This document shows positions 28,196-37,914 of a stretch of DNA of 64,000 bases, piece by piece. The DNA lies in assembly GCF_009649845.1 (NCBI RefSeq), contig NZ_WJIE01000002.1:372001-436000 (forward strand), given 5' to 3'. The notes under the pieces were generated by a model. It was not told the DNA's origin and did not search any database. It saw only the letters and a program-made list of their open reading frames with translations. This stretch comes from Polyangium spumosum. Lineage in GTDB: Bacteria > Myxococcota_A > Polyangia > Polyangiales > Polyangiaceae. The translations under genes and the position numbers were made by a program. Each line of letters begins with the position of its first letter. Within the stretch, counting starts at the first letter, position 1.

Positions 28196-30352
28196 TTACT
28201 TGAACTTGACGGCGGCGGTCTTGGTCTCGCCGGCCTTCACCGTCACGCTGACGGACTTCTTCCCCTTCTCGGGGTGGATGAAGATCACCGTGTGCGTCCC
28301 GGCAGGCACGCTCACGCCAACCTTGGGCGTGCTGCCCAGCGGGCGACCATCGAGGACGACCTTCGAGACCGGGATCGAGTTGATGTTGATCGTCCCGTTG
28401 CCCGTGGCCGGCGGCGGGGCCTTCTCGCCGCCCGTCGAGGTCGACGCGGTCGAGGAGGTGCCACTCGACGTCGAGCCCGTCGAGCCCGTCGAACCCGTCG
28501 TCGAGCCCGTCTCGCTCGCCGAACCACTCGCCGAGCCACTGGCGACCGCGTCGCCCCCGGAAGACTTGCCCGGCTCTTGCAGCGCAATCTTGATCGGCTT
28601 CTCGGCGACGCCGTCGTCGAAGGTGAGATCCTGCGTGAAGTCGTCCAGGCCCTTCTTCGTGGCGACGAGCTTCCAGCCAGCCGTGGGATCCAGCTCGATC
28701 TTGACGGGCTGGTTCTTCCACTCCTTCTCGGGGATCTTCTTCTCTTCCTTCTTGGCGTTGACGAGCTTGACCGACGCGCCCTCGGTAGCGAGCTCCAGGA
28801 TGATCTGGCCACGCAGCACCTTGAGCTTGATCGGGCCGACCTCCTTCATCTTGCCCGCTTCGATGTCGACCGTCTGCTCGAGCCGGTCATAACGGTCGCC
28901 AGCCTCGAACTGCAGCTTGTGCGAGCCGGCCGTGAGGTCCTTCAGCTCGACGGGCAGGACACCCTTCTCCGTGCCGTCGACCCACACCTTCGTGTTCGGC
29001 GTGGCCGCGAGGATCTTCAAGCCAGTCGCGTTCGCATCCGCGACGGCCCCGGACCCGGTGGTCGAGGCGCTCGTCTCGAGCGCGACCATCACCGGCGTCT
29101 CCTTGCCCGCCTCGACGGCGCCCGCGCTCTCGGCGGTGGCAAAACCAGGAGCGATGACCTTGATGATCTTCGAGCCAGGCTCGAGGTCGTTCACGACGCA
29201 GGGCGCGATGTCGCACTTCTTCTGGCCGTCGACGTAGATCTCGGACTTGCCGACGGTCGCGCCGCCCTTCGCCTGGATGTCGATCTTCAGCGAGCCCTTC
29301 TTGGGCAGGAACATGAAGACCGCGAGCCCGAGGACCGCGATGAGCGCGACGGCCCCGAGGATGATGCCGATCTTGCTGCCGCCCGACGAGGCCGCAGGTT
29401 GCGCTTGCACGCCGATCAGATCGGCGCGCGGACGGACCGTGGTCGCCTCGGAGCGCGTGGTGTGCGGCGACTGCGAGGGCGGCATCGAGGGCAGCGGCAC
29501 CACGCCGGCAGAAGCGAGCGTCGTGGCCACACCAGGCTGCTGAGGCGGCGGCATCGCGCCGCCAGGAGGCAAGGTGCCGAGGGGCGCGGCGGAGACCGGC
29601 GGAGGCAGCGGAGCCGGGCGCGCAGAGCCGCCGGAGGCCGACAGCAGGGCAGCCGCCGCGCTGCTCATGGGCGGCATGCCAGCCGCGGGGCGCGGGCCGC
29701 CCTGGATCTCGGGGGCGCCTTTGCTCGCGTCGAAGACGTGGGTCGACTCTTCCTCGTCGTCCCAGTCCATGTCGACGGCCTTGCCGCCGGGGCCCACCTT
29801 CGCGGGAGCTTCACCGGGCGGCGCGCCGACGGGAGGCGGGAGCGGCACCGATGCAGCGGCCCCGGGGGGCGGCGGCAGCGGGAGGGATGCGGCAGCGGCG
29901 CCCGGAGGAGGTGGCAGCGGAACGACCGACGGCGCGGCAGCGCCCGGAGGAGGCGCGGGGGGCATGGGAAGAGGCACGGCCGACGGCGCGGCGGCCCCAG
30001 GCGGAGGCGCGGGCGGCATGGGAAGAGGCACGGCCGACGGCGCGGCGGCTCCAGGCGGAGGCGGCAGCGGCATGGACGTCACGGCTCCCGGGGGCGGCGG
30101 CAGCGGCGCGGAGGGCCGCTGCGAGGGCGCCCCTGGCGGAGGGGGCAACGCGCTCGGGGGCGGAGGCAAGGGTGCGGCGCTCCCGGGCGGGGGCGCGGGG
30201 GGAAGCGGGACGGGGCCTACCCCGCCGAGCAGCGTGCTCTTGCGGGCGGCGCCCGACGGGGGCGGCGGCATGAGTCCTGGCGTGGTGCCGCGAGGAGCCT
30301 TCTTCGCCAGCCCCTCGAAGACGTCCAGATCGCTGCCCTTATCATCGGCCAT
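28196..30352 (-). CDS. PEGA-domain membrane protein with Pro-rich N-terminal half
   Basis: 718 residues; the start has a GAGGAG site. Residues ~20-300 are Pro/Ala/Gly low complexity with repeated PPPGAAAPSAVPLP units. One transmembrane helix follows (about 322-345, IGIILGAVALIAVLGLAVF). The C-terminal part has several PEGA-type β-domains (IYVDGQKKCDIAP, KVWVDGTEKGVLPVELKDL, KVVLDGRPLGSTPKVG), separated by a Ser/Thr/Gly linker. PEGA domains bind surface polysaccharides or S-layers in known cases. The N-terminal half would be cytosolic and disordered. The gene lies 208 bases downstream of the phosphodiester-glycosidase gene on the same strand, with possible shared envelope function. Confidence 0.8.
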   Translation of the reverse strand: MADDKGSDLDVFEGLAKKAPRGTTPGLMPPPPSGAARKSTLLGGVGPVPLPPAPPPGSAAPLPPPPSALPPPPGAPSQRPSAPLPPPPGAVTSMPLPPPPGAAAPSAVPLPMPPAPPPGAAAPSAVPLPMPPAPPPGAAAPSVVPLPPPPGAAAASLPLPPPPGAAASVPLPPPVGAPPGEAPAKVGPGGKAVDMDWDDEEESTHVFDASKGAPEIQGGPRPAAGMPPMSSAAAALLSASGGSARPAPLPPPVSAAPLGTLPPGGAMPPPQQPGVATTLASAGVVPLPSMPPSQSPHTTRSEATTVRPRADLIGVQAQPAASSGGSKIGIILGAVALIAVLGLAVFMFLPKKGSLKIDIQAKGGATVGKSEIYVDGQKKCDIAPCVVNDLEPGSKIIKVIAPGFATAESAGAVEAGKETPVMVALETSASTTGSGAVADANATGLKILAATPNTKVWVDGTEKGVLPVELKDLTAGSHKLQFEAGDRYDRLEQTVDIEAGKMKEVGPIKLKVLRGQIILELATEGASVKLVNAKKEEKKIPEKEWKNQPVKIELDPTAGWKLVATKKGLDDFTQDLTFDDGVAEKPIKIALQEPGKSSGGDAVASGSASGSASETGSTTGSTGSTGSTSSGTSSTASTSTGGEKAPPPATGNGTININSIPVSKVVLDGRPLGSTPKVGVSVPAGTHTVIFIHPEKGKKSVSVTVKAGETKTAAVKFK
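29961..30068. repeat. 54-base tandem duplication inside the Pro-rich region
   Basis: Two adjacent, nearly identical 54-base units (GGCATGGGAAGAGGCACGG... at 29961 and 30015) encode two copies of an 18-residue PPPGAAAPSAVPLPMPPA block. Neighbouring shorter copies are more diverged, pointing to recent expansion by slippage or unequal exchange. Confidence 0.8.
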
Positions 30353-30560
30353 GTTCAGCCACTCCTCGACAGAATGCGACGTTACGCCGCGGACGACAGG
30401 AAACCCTTTCGCACATCTCGCGCCATGCGAGTAGAGGGTCCGTGGGGCTCCGTGATCACCGCGCGCTCAGGCGGGAAAACCGAGACACTCTTAGCCTAGC
30501 CGCGCTTGGCGTGCTTCGCGAGTTTGTTCACGTAGTTCCGGGGAGTTCGCCCCGGGGGGG

Positions 30561-33227
30561 TCAGTTCGTCTCGCCCTCGGCCGGGTCCTTCGCCGGCTTC
30601 TTGAAGTAGCGGATCCGCTTCTGCTGCAGCGGGTACCACGTGTTGAAGGGCACGATGGCCGCGTCCTCCAGGAAGCGGCGACCACCAGGAGCCTCGCTGC
30701 GGGTGAGGCGCACGGCCGTCGGGCCCTGGGGCGGGTGCACCGCGGCGCCGGCGAGATCCGTGTCGCCCCCGAGCGCGAGCGCGAGAGGTTTTCCGAGCAG
30801 CAGCCGCGTGCTGCAGCCTGCGTTCTTCAGCAGCTCGTCGAGCGCCTTCGCGTCGGCCGCCGAGGCGTCCGCGGGGCTCACGAGCTCGACGTAGAGGAGC
30901 ATGCCGTCCTTGTCGTTCACGCCCACGGCGGCCGCAGCGACCGCGGCGCTCGGCGAGCCCGTCGCCAGGCGGATCGCGCCTTCGACGGGCGGCGCGTCGC
31001 CGATCGCGAACGCTCCGGGCGAGGCCCAGAGCGACGCCGCGCCCGCGCCAGCCTCGGCCGGGCCCGCGTCGAGCACCACGACGGTCTTGCTCGTGTCCTG
31101 CCCTGTCGCCCTGGCGGCCGACACCGTGCGTGGATCGATCTTCACCACGCGCGCCTTGCGATCGGGCCGCGCGGCGTCGAAACGTAGCTCCGTCGTCGCG
31201 AGCGCGTAGGGGAAGCCGTGGTGCGGCAAGCCCTTCACGCGCCACTGACCTTCACCGGAGGCGGGCGGCTGCGCGACGGGCGAAAGGCCCTGACCGGGCA
31301 GCACGTGGCGCAGCGTCATGTAGAAGAAGTCGCGCGCCTCGCGCTTGATGTAGCGCGGGAAGTTCATGAGGCCCATGCCGCGGATGAAGCGCCGGCCGCG
31401 GAACTTCCAGCCGTCGATGCCCGACACCGTGCCCTCCGACTCCCAGTCGTATTGCAAGGGCCTGCCGAGCGCGTCCATCTCGCCTTCGGGCGCGACCTTG
31501 TAGAACTCGAGCCCGCTGTGGCCCGCGTTCATGTCGAGCGCGAGCCCGTACGAGCAACGCGTCTGGATCATCGCCTGCGCGAGCCCCTCGGGACCGAGAT
31601 CCGCGCCGTAGAAGTACGCGACGAACTTCTCCTTCGTCAGGCACATCCCCGTGCGCACGGTGTGCGTCTTGTCCGCCCAGCCCGGCGGCGTACCGCCCCA
31701 CCAGTTGCGCCCGTACGGGTTGAACTTCTGGTCGAGCACCATGACCGTCATGTTCTGCCGGTACGACAGCACGTTCGGCGGGATGCTCTGATCCTCGGGC
31801 CACGTCCCGAACGCCGTCGAGCCGTCGCGCAGCACGGCGACGGTCGCGCCGTAGGGCTTCGGCGGCAGGTAGACGACGCCGTCGGCCATCATGCCGAACT
31901 CGCCGTGCAGCGCCTGGAAGCCCGCGTTCGAGGCCGCGACGACGCGCTCGAGCACCGCGGGATCACGCGGGATGAGGCCCGGACCCGCCTCGCCCGTCGC
32001 GCCCTTCGGCTCGACCGTGCCGGCCATCATGTGCAGCTCCACCTGCCGCGGATCCCAGACGGCGATGAACACGCGTGTCGTCTTGCGCGAACGATCGGGG
32101 CGGATGTACGTCGTCACGAACGCGGGCGGCAGGCCCTCGATCCTGCGGATGAACGGATCCTTGTCCTGCGGGTTCCACTGCCCCTCGCCGGGCAGCGCGG
32201 GCGTGATCCACGGCTCGAGCGGCTCCGGAGGCCAGCCGATCTCGGGGTCGGTGGGCATCGTGCGCGTGGGCGCCGCGAGCGTGGTTTGTCCGAGGTCCTC
32301 GGCGATCGCGTCGGCCGCGGCCTCCTCGCCGCCCATGCTCTCCTTCTGCCGCATGACGACCTCGAGCCCCGCGAACGCGACGGCCTTGATCGTCTGCATC
32401 GCCTCGTCGCCGATCACGTCACGCACGCGATCGACCGACCACGTGACCACGTTGCCGGGCCGCGCGATCTCGCCGCTCTCGTGCGAGAGCCAAGCAGGCA
32501 ACGTCGCGGCTCCGTCGAGCGGGACACGCGCCTCGCGGCCCCCGTCACGCACGACGAGTGTCCCTTCTTCGAGCGCGCATCGCACGTCACGCGCCGGCGG
32601 CTCGCCCTCCTTCGGCTCGCCTTCCTGCGCGTCGCCTTCGCCCAGGGTGAAGACGCGCTTGCCGATGCCGCCGAGCTGACCCGTCTCCTGCGCGTTCGTC
32701 AGCGCGTTCTGCAGGCGCTCCACGCGCGTCCAGCCCTCGGTCGCGAGGACCTGCCCCGAGAGATCGAAGACGTGCACGGTGGGATGGCTGCCAGCGATGA
32801 GCGGGCTCGAGACGTAGGCCAATCGCTCGCCGCGGACCGCGGGCCTCGACTCGTCGGCGCCGCTCGTCTCGGTGAGGTTGTACGCGCCGCCGACGTCGAG
32901 CAGCACGCCCTCGGGCGAGAGCTCGGCGTGGACGAGGAAGAGATCGTTTGGCTCGCCTTGCCCGGGCGCGGCGCGCACGACGGCGCGGCTCTTCGCGCCG
33001 AGCGCGCCCCACACGCCGCGCGGCGGATCGACCCAGGCCACGTCGTCGGCCGTGGCGACGAGGCCACGCGACGCGAGCGCCGAGGCGAGCGCGCTCGACC
33101 TGTCCTTGGCGCCGGGGTTCGACACGCCGCGGGGCGCGAGCGCCGCGAGGGCGGCGGCGCCGAGCACGGTGAGCGCGACGTGGCGGCGTCCTTGTCGGAC
33201 GAAGGTGGAGAGACGGGTGGTGGCCAT
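30561..33227 (-). CDS. Large protein with phosphodiester glycosidase (NAGPA/DUF2233-like) domain
   Basis: 888 residues with an N-terminal hydrophobic segment (about 17-33, possible signal or anchor after a basic start). Residues ~390-560 contain the phosphodiester-glycosidase pattern: ASNAGFQALHGEFGMM, VRTGMCLTKEKFVAYFYG, and GLALDMNAGHSGLEF near the end. Relatives remove GlcNAc from phosphodiester links or take part in exopolysaccharide metabolism. The long N- and C-terminal parts were not recognised. It is upstream of the PEGA gene on the same strand, and a hairpin (CCGGGG/CCCCGG, 30538-30555) follows its stop. An extracytoplasmic polysaccharide role is an inference. Confidence 0.72.
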   Translation of the reverse strand: MATTRLSTFVRQGRRHVALTVLGAAALAALAPRGVSNPGAKDRSSALASALASRGLVATADDVAWVDPPRGVWGALGAKSRAVVRAAPGQGEPNDLFLVHAELSPEGVLLDVGGAYNLTETSGADESRPAVRGERLAYVSSPLIAGSHPTVHVFDLSGQVLATEGWTRVERLQNALTNAQETGQLGGIGKRVFTLGEGDAQEGEPKEGEPPARDVRCALEEGTLVVRDGGREARVPLDGAATLPAWLSHESGEIARPGNVVTWSVDRVRDVIGDEAMQTIKAVAFAGLEVVMRQKESMGGEEAAADAIAEDLGQTTLAAPTRTMPTDPEIGWPPEPLEPWITPALPGEGQWNPQDKDPFIRRIEGLPPAFVTTYIRPDRSRKTTRVFIAVWDPRQVELHMMAGTVEPKGATGEAGPGLIPRDPAVLERVVAASNAGFQALHGEFGMMADGVVYLPPKPYGATVAVLRDGSTAFGTWPEDQSIPPNVLSYRQNMTVMVLDQKFNPYGRNWWGGTPPGWADKTHTVRTGMCLTKEKFVAYFYGADLGPEGLAQAMIQTRCSYGLALDMNAGHSGLEFYKVAPEGEMDALGRPLQYDWESEGTVSGIDGWKFRGRRFIRGMGLMNFPRYIKREARDFFYMTLRHVLPGQGLSPVAQPPASGEGQWRVKGLPHHGFPYALATTELRFDAARPDRKARVVKIDPRTVSAARATGQDTSKTVVVLDAGPAEAGAGAASLWASPGAFAIGDAPPVEGAIRLATGSPSAAVAAAAVGVNDKDGMLLYVELVSPADASAADAKALDELLKNAGCSTRLLLGKPLALALGGDTDLAGAAVHPPQGPTAVRLTRSEAPGGRRFLEDAAIVPFNTWYPLQQKRIRYFKKPAKDPAEGETN

Positions 33228-33376
33228 GCCGCGAACTACGCTCGAGCCAAAGGGAGGCTGCCAGGCGCCTTTCGGGCGCCGATCGGCGCGGCAATATCAT
33301 CGGCGCGGCGAAGGGGCCAACCTTTCCGAGCCCCCTCGGGCGCGAGGACCACCCCGGTCCACGTTCTCCTGCTCCT

Positions 33377-34849
<1,473 letters not shown>

Positions 34850-35054
34850 GGCTTTTGGTTCGCTACCCTGCATCCGCCTAGCTGTCAATGCACGCCCCCC
34901 CCGATTCGGGGGTCAGGGCGGACGTGCGCTCGCTGCAATGCGTCAGCCTTTACAAACCTGCATTTATCGAAGTGAAAACGCAAGGCGCTCGGCGTACGTG
35001 AGCGCGCTTGACGGGCCTGGAGAAGGGGGCTAATGGAGCCCATCCGGGGGACGC

Positions 35055-35444
35055 GTGACTGAAATACTCGTCGTTGATGACAGCAAGGTGATGCGCGAAA
35101 TGATCGTCGCGTGTCTTCGTGTGGTGGACGATTCCACGTTCACCCACGCGGCGAGTGGTCTCGAGGCCATCGAGAAGCTGGCGCTCAAGCCCTTCGACCT
35201 CGTCGTGCTCGACCTGAACATGCCCGACATCGGCGGATTCGAGGTGATCGAGTTCATCCGTGGTCAGGACAAACTTCAGCGTTTGCCCATCCTCGTGGTG
35301 ACCACCCGAGGCGACGAAGGATCCCGCTCACGCGCCCTCTCGACCGGCGCTTCGCAGTTCATGACGAAGCCCTTCGCGCCCGATGCAATCCTGGCGAACG
35401 TGCGGTCCCTGCTCCGCCAGGACGCAGCGGGTGGCGCTCCGTGA
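35055..35444 (+). CDS. CheY-like single-domain response regulator
   Basis: 129 residues, receiver domain only: acidic pair in VVDDSK, phospho-acceptor Asp53 in LVVLDLNMPD, Thr in VTTRGD, and Lys in FMTKPFAP. GTG start; it is the first gene of the chemosensory operon and its stop overlaps the cheA start (GTGA). It probably receives phosphate from CheA and carries the signal to an unidentified target. Confidence 0.9.
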   Translation: MTEILVVDDSKVMREMIVACLRVVDDSTFTHAASGLEAIEKLALKPFDLVVLDLNMPDIGGFEVIEFIRGQDKLQRLPILVVTTRGDEGSRSRALSTGASQFMTKPFAPDAILANVRSLLRQDAAGGAP

Positions 35445-37453
35445 GCGCGTTCGACGCGAGCGAGTTCCTGGCTGGTTATCTCGTCGAGGTCGAGGAGCAC
35501 CTCTCCGCCTCGACGACGAACCTGCTCGCCGTCGAGACCTCATTACACAAGGGCCAGAACAACCCGCGCGCCGTGCGCGAGCTCTTTCGCTCGCTCCATA
35601 CCATCAAGGGGCTCTCCGCAATGGTGGGGGTCGAGTCCGTCGTGGACATCGCCCACGCCATGGAGACGGTCTTGCGCCACGCCGATCGAGCGGCCGGGGC
35701 GCTGTCGGCGGAGGCGGTCGAGGCCCTGCTCGCCGGGCTCCGCGCGATTGACGAGCGGGTGCGCGCCCTGTCCGCGGAGAGCCCCGTCGCGCCCGCGCCC
35801 GCGCAGCTCCTCGACGCGCTCGCGGCCCTGGAGATGACGAACGAGCCGGCGCCGACCGCGGTGGAGCTCGACCTCGATCCCGCGCTGCTCGCCAAGCTCT
35901 CGGCGGCCGAAAAGGCCCAGATGATCCAGGGCGCGGAGGCTGGGCGCCGCGTGCTGCGGGTCGATTTCGTGCCTTCGCCGGCCCGCGCGGCCGACGGAAT
36001 CAACATCACGAGCGTCCGCGAGAACATCCAGACGTTCGCGGAGATCGTGAAGGTCCTGCCGCTCTCCGTTCCGAAGACGGAAGAGGCGCCCGGGGGGCTC
36101 GCCTTCGCGCTGCTCGTCCTCACGGACGCGTCCGACGAAAAAGTGGCCGAGGCGGCCGCCACCACGCCCGAGAACGTCCAGGCCTTGCTCACCCGGCATG
36201 AAGGCCGGGCGGAGGCGCCCGGCGAGGCGCCGTTCGTGGAGGAAGACGGCGTCGAGGCCGACGCGCGCAAGCGCGGGATCGTGCGCGTCGACGTGGCGCG
36301 GCTCGACGACGCGCTGGAGCGGCTCTCGGCGCTCGTGATCACCCGATTTCGCCTGATGCGCGCCGTGGACGCGCTCGCCGCGCAGGGCGTGAACGTGAGC
36401 GAGCTCGGGGAGATCGTGAAAGGCTACGGCCGGCAGGTGCGTGATCTGCGCGGCGCGATCATGCGCGCCCGGATGGTGCCCGTCGCCGAGCTGCTCGAGC
36501 GCGTGCCGCTCCTCGTGCGGGGCCTCAGCCGCGGCACGAAGAAGCCGGTCCGCGTGGAGATCGACGCGGGCAAGGCCGAGCTCGACAAGGCGGTGGCGGA
36601 GCGGATCTTCCCGGCGATCGTGCACCTCATCCGCAACGCGGTCGACCACGCGATCGAGTCCCCGTCCGAGCGGCGGCACCTCGGCAAAAACGAGGAGGGC
36701 GTCGTGCGGGTGACGTGCTTCGAGCGCTCGACGAACCAGCTCGAGCTCGGCATCAGCGACGACGGGCGCGGCATCGATCGGGCATCGGTGGCGCAGCGGG
36801 CTTCGCGGCCCTTGCCCGAGAGCGACGCGGAGCTGCTCGAGCTCATCACGCAGCCGGGGCTCTCGACGCTCGATCGGGCGACGAAGACGAGCGGACGCGG
36901 GCTCGGGATGGATATCGTGAAGCGGGCCGTGGTCGAGCTCGGCGGTGAGCTCTCGCTGCGCACCACGCCCGGCGTCGGGACCACGTTCACGTTGTTCATC
37001 CCCCTCACGATCACCATCGTCGACGCATTCTCCTTCCTCTGCGGCGAGCAGACGTTCGTGGCGCCCGTGGCGGCGATCGAGGAGATCGTCGAGGTCGCGC
37101 CGGGTGAGCTCGTGCGTGGTCCATCGCGACAAACACGGTTCGGCGAGGTGCGGTTCATGGAGCGGCGGGGCGAGATCGTGCCGCTCGTGAACCTCGCCTC
37201 CTACTTCTCGCTCTCGGCCCGGGAGGCGCCGAAGGCGCTCCTGGTGCGGCGTAATGGTTTGCCGCTGGCGTTCGGGATCCAGCGGATGGTCGGGCAGCAG
37301 GAGGTCGTCATCCGGCCGCTCGAGGACCCGCTCGTCAAGGTGAAGGGCGTCTCCGGCTCGACCGACCTCGGCGATGGCCGGCCCACGCTGGTGCTCGACC
37401 TCCTGGCGCTCTGCGCGGCCCTCTCCCAGAGCCGGATGGAGGCAGCCGTATGA
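35441..37453 (+). CDS. cheA: Chemotaxis histidine kinase CheA
   Basis: 670 residues with the full CheA order: N-terminal Hpt domain with the phosphorylated His53 in RSLHTIKGLSAMVG, a linker domain without a recognised CheY-binding P2 motif, dimerisation segment, HATPase with HLIRNAVDHAIE, DDGRGID and GRGLGMDIV, and a C-terminal CheW-like regulatory domain. The start is a GTG overlapping the previous stop. It phosphorylates the CheY-like and CheB partners of this operon. Cytosolic; it would join the array formed by CheW and the MCP encoded next. Confidence 0.95.
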   Translation: MSAFDASEFLAGYLVEVEEHLSASTTNLLAVETSLHKGQNNPRAVRELFRSLHTIKGLSAMVGVESVVDIAHAMETVLRHADRAAGALSAEAVEALLAGLRAIDERVRALSAESPVAPAPAQLLDALAALEMTNEPAPTAVELDLDPALLAKLSAAEKAQMIQGAEAGRRVLRVDFVPSPARAADGINITSVRENIQTFAEIVKVLPLSVPKTEEAPGGLAFALLVLTDASDEKVAEAAATTPENVQALLTRHEGRAEAPGEAPFVEEDGVEADARKRGIVRVDVARLDDALERLSALVITRFRLMRAVDALAAQGVNVSELGEIVKGYGRQVRDLRGAIMRARMVPVAELLERVPLLVRGLSRGTKKPVRVEIDAGKAELDKAVAERIFPAIVHLIRNAVDHAIESPSERRHLGKNEEGVVRVTCFERSTNQLELGISDDGRGIDRASVAQRASRPLPESDAELLELITQPGLSTLDRATKTSGRGLGMDIVKRAVVELGGELSLRTTPGVGTTFTLFIPLTITIVDAFSFLCGEQTFVAPVAAIEEIVEVAPGELVRGPSRQTRFGEVRFMERRGEIVPLVNLASYFSLSAREAPKALLVRRNGLPLAFGIQRMVGQQEVVIRPLEDPLVKVKGVSGSTDLGDGRPTLVLDLLALCAALSQSRMEAAV

Positions 37454-37914
37454 GCGAGCTCTACGTGGTCTTCAAGGTCGACGACAATGAATACGTCCTC
37501 CAGGCTGGGGACGTCGTACAAATGGAGTCGTTCGGCGGCGCGACGAAGGTGCCGGGGACGGCGCCCTACGTCGCGGGGCTCATTCATATCCGGGGCCGCG
37601 TCGTGCCGGTCGTCGACCTGCGGCTGCGCTTCGGATTGCCGAAGATCGAGCCGACCATGGATTCACGGGTCATCGTGGTCCAGAGCGGCCAGCGCACGGT
37701 GGGGCTGCTCGTCGACAGCGCGCGCGAGATCATGAAAATACCGCCAGAGGGGCTGCACGCGCCGCCTGCGTGGATGGGGGCCGACGGCGCGGGTTTCGTG
37801 AAGAGCGTGGCCCACGTCGAGCGCAGGCCGGGCGAGAAGCGGCTCGTGATGCTCGTCCATCTAGCGAAAATCATCGGTCAGGAAGGCATTTATGTCGACG
37901 AACGGAATGGCTGA
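37450..37914 (+). CDS. cheW: CheW coupling protein
   Basis: 154 residues, a single CheW domain ([51 protein letters not shown]). It bridges the receptor and CheA. ATGA overlap with cheA; its last 23 bases overlap the MCP start, a strong sign of coupled translation. Confidence 0.94.
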   Translation: MSELYVVFKVDDNEYVLQAGDVVQMESFGGATKVPGTAPYVAGLIHIRGRVVPVVDLRLRFGLPKIEPTMDSRVIVVQSGQRTVGLLVDSAREIMKIPPEGLHAPPAWMGADGAGFVKSVAHVERRPGEKRLVMLVHLAKIIGQEGIYVDERNG

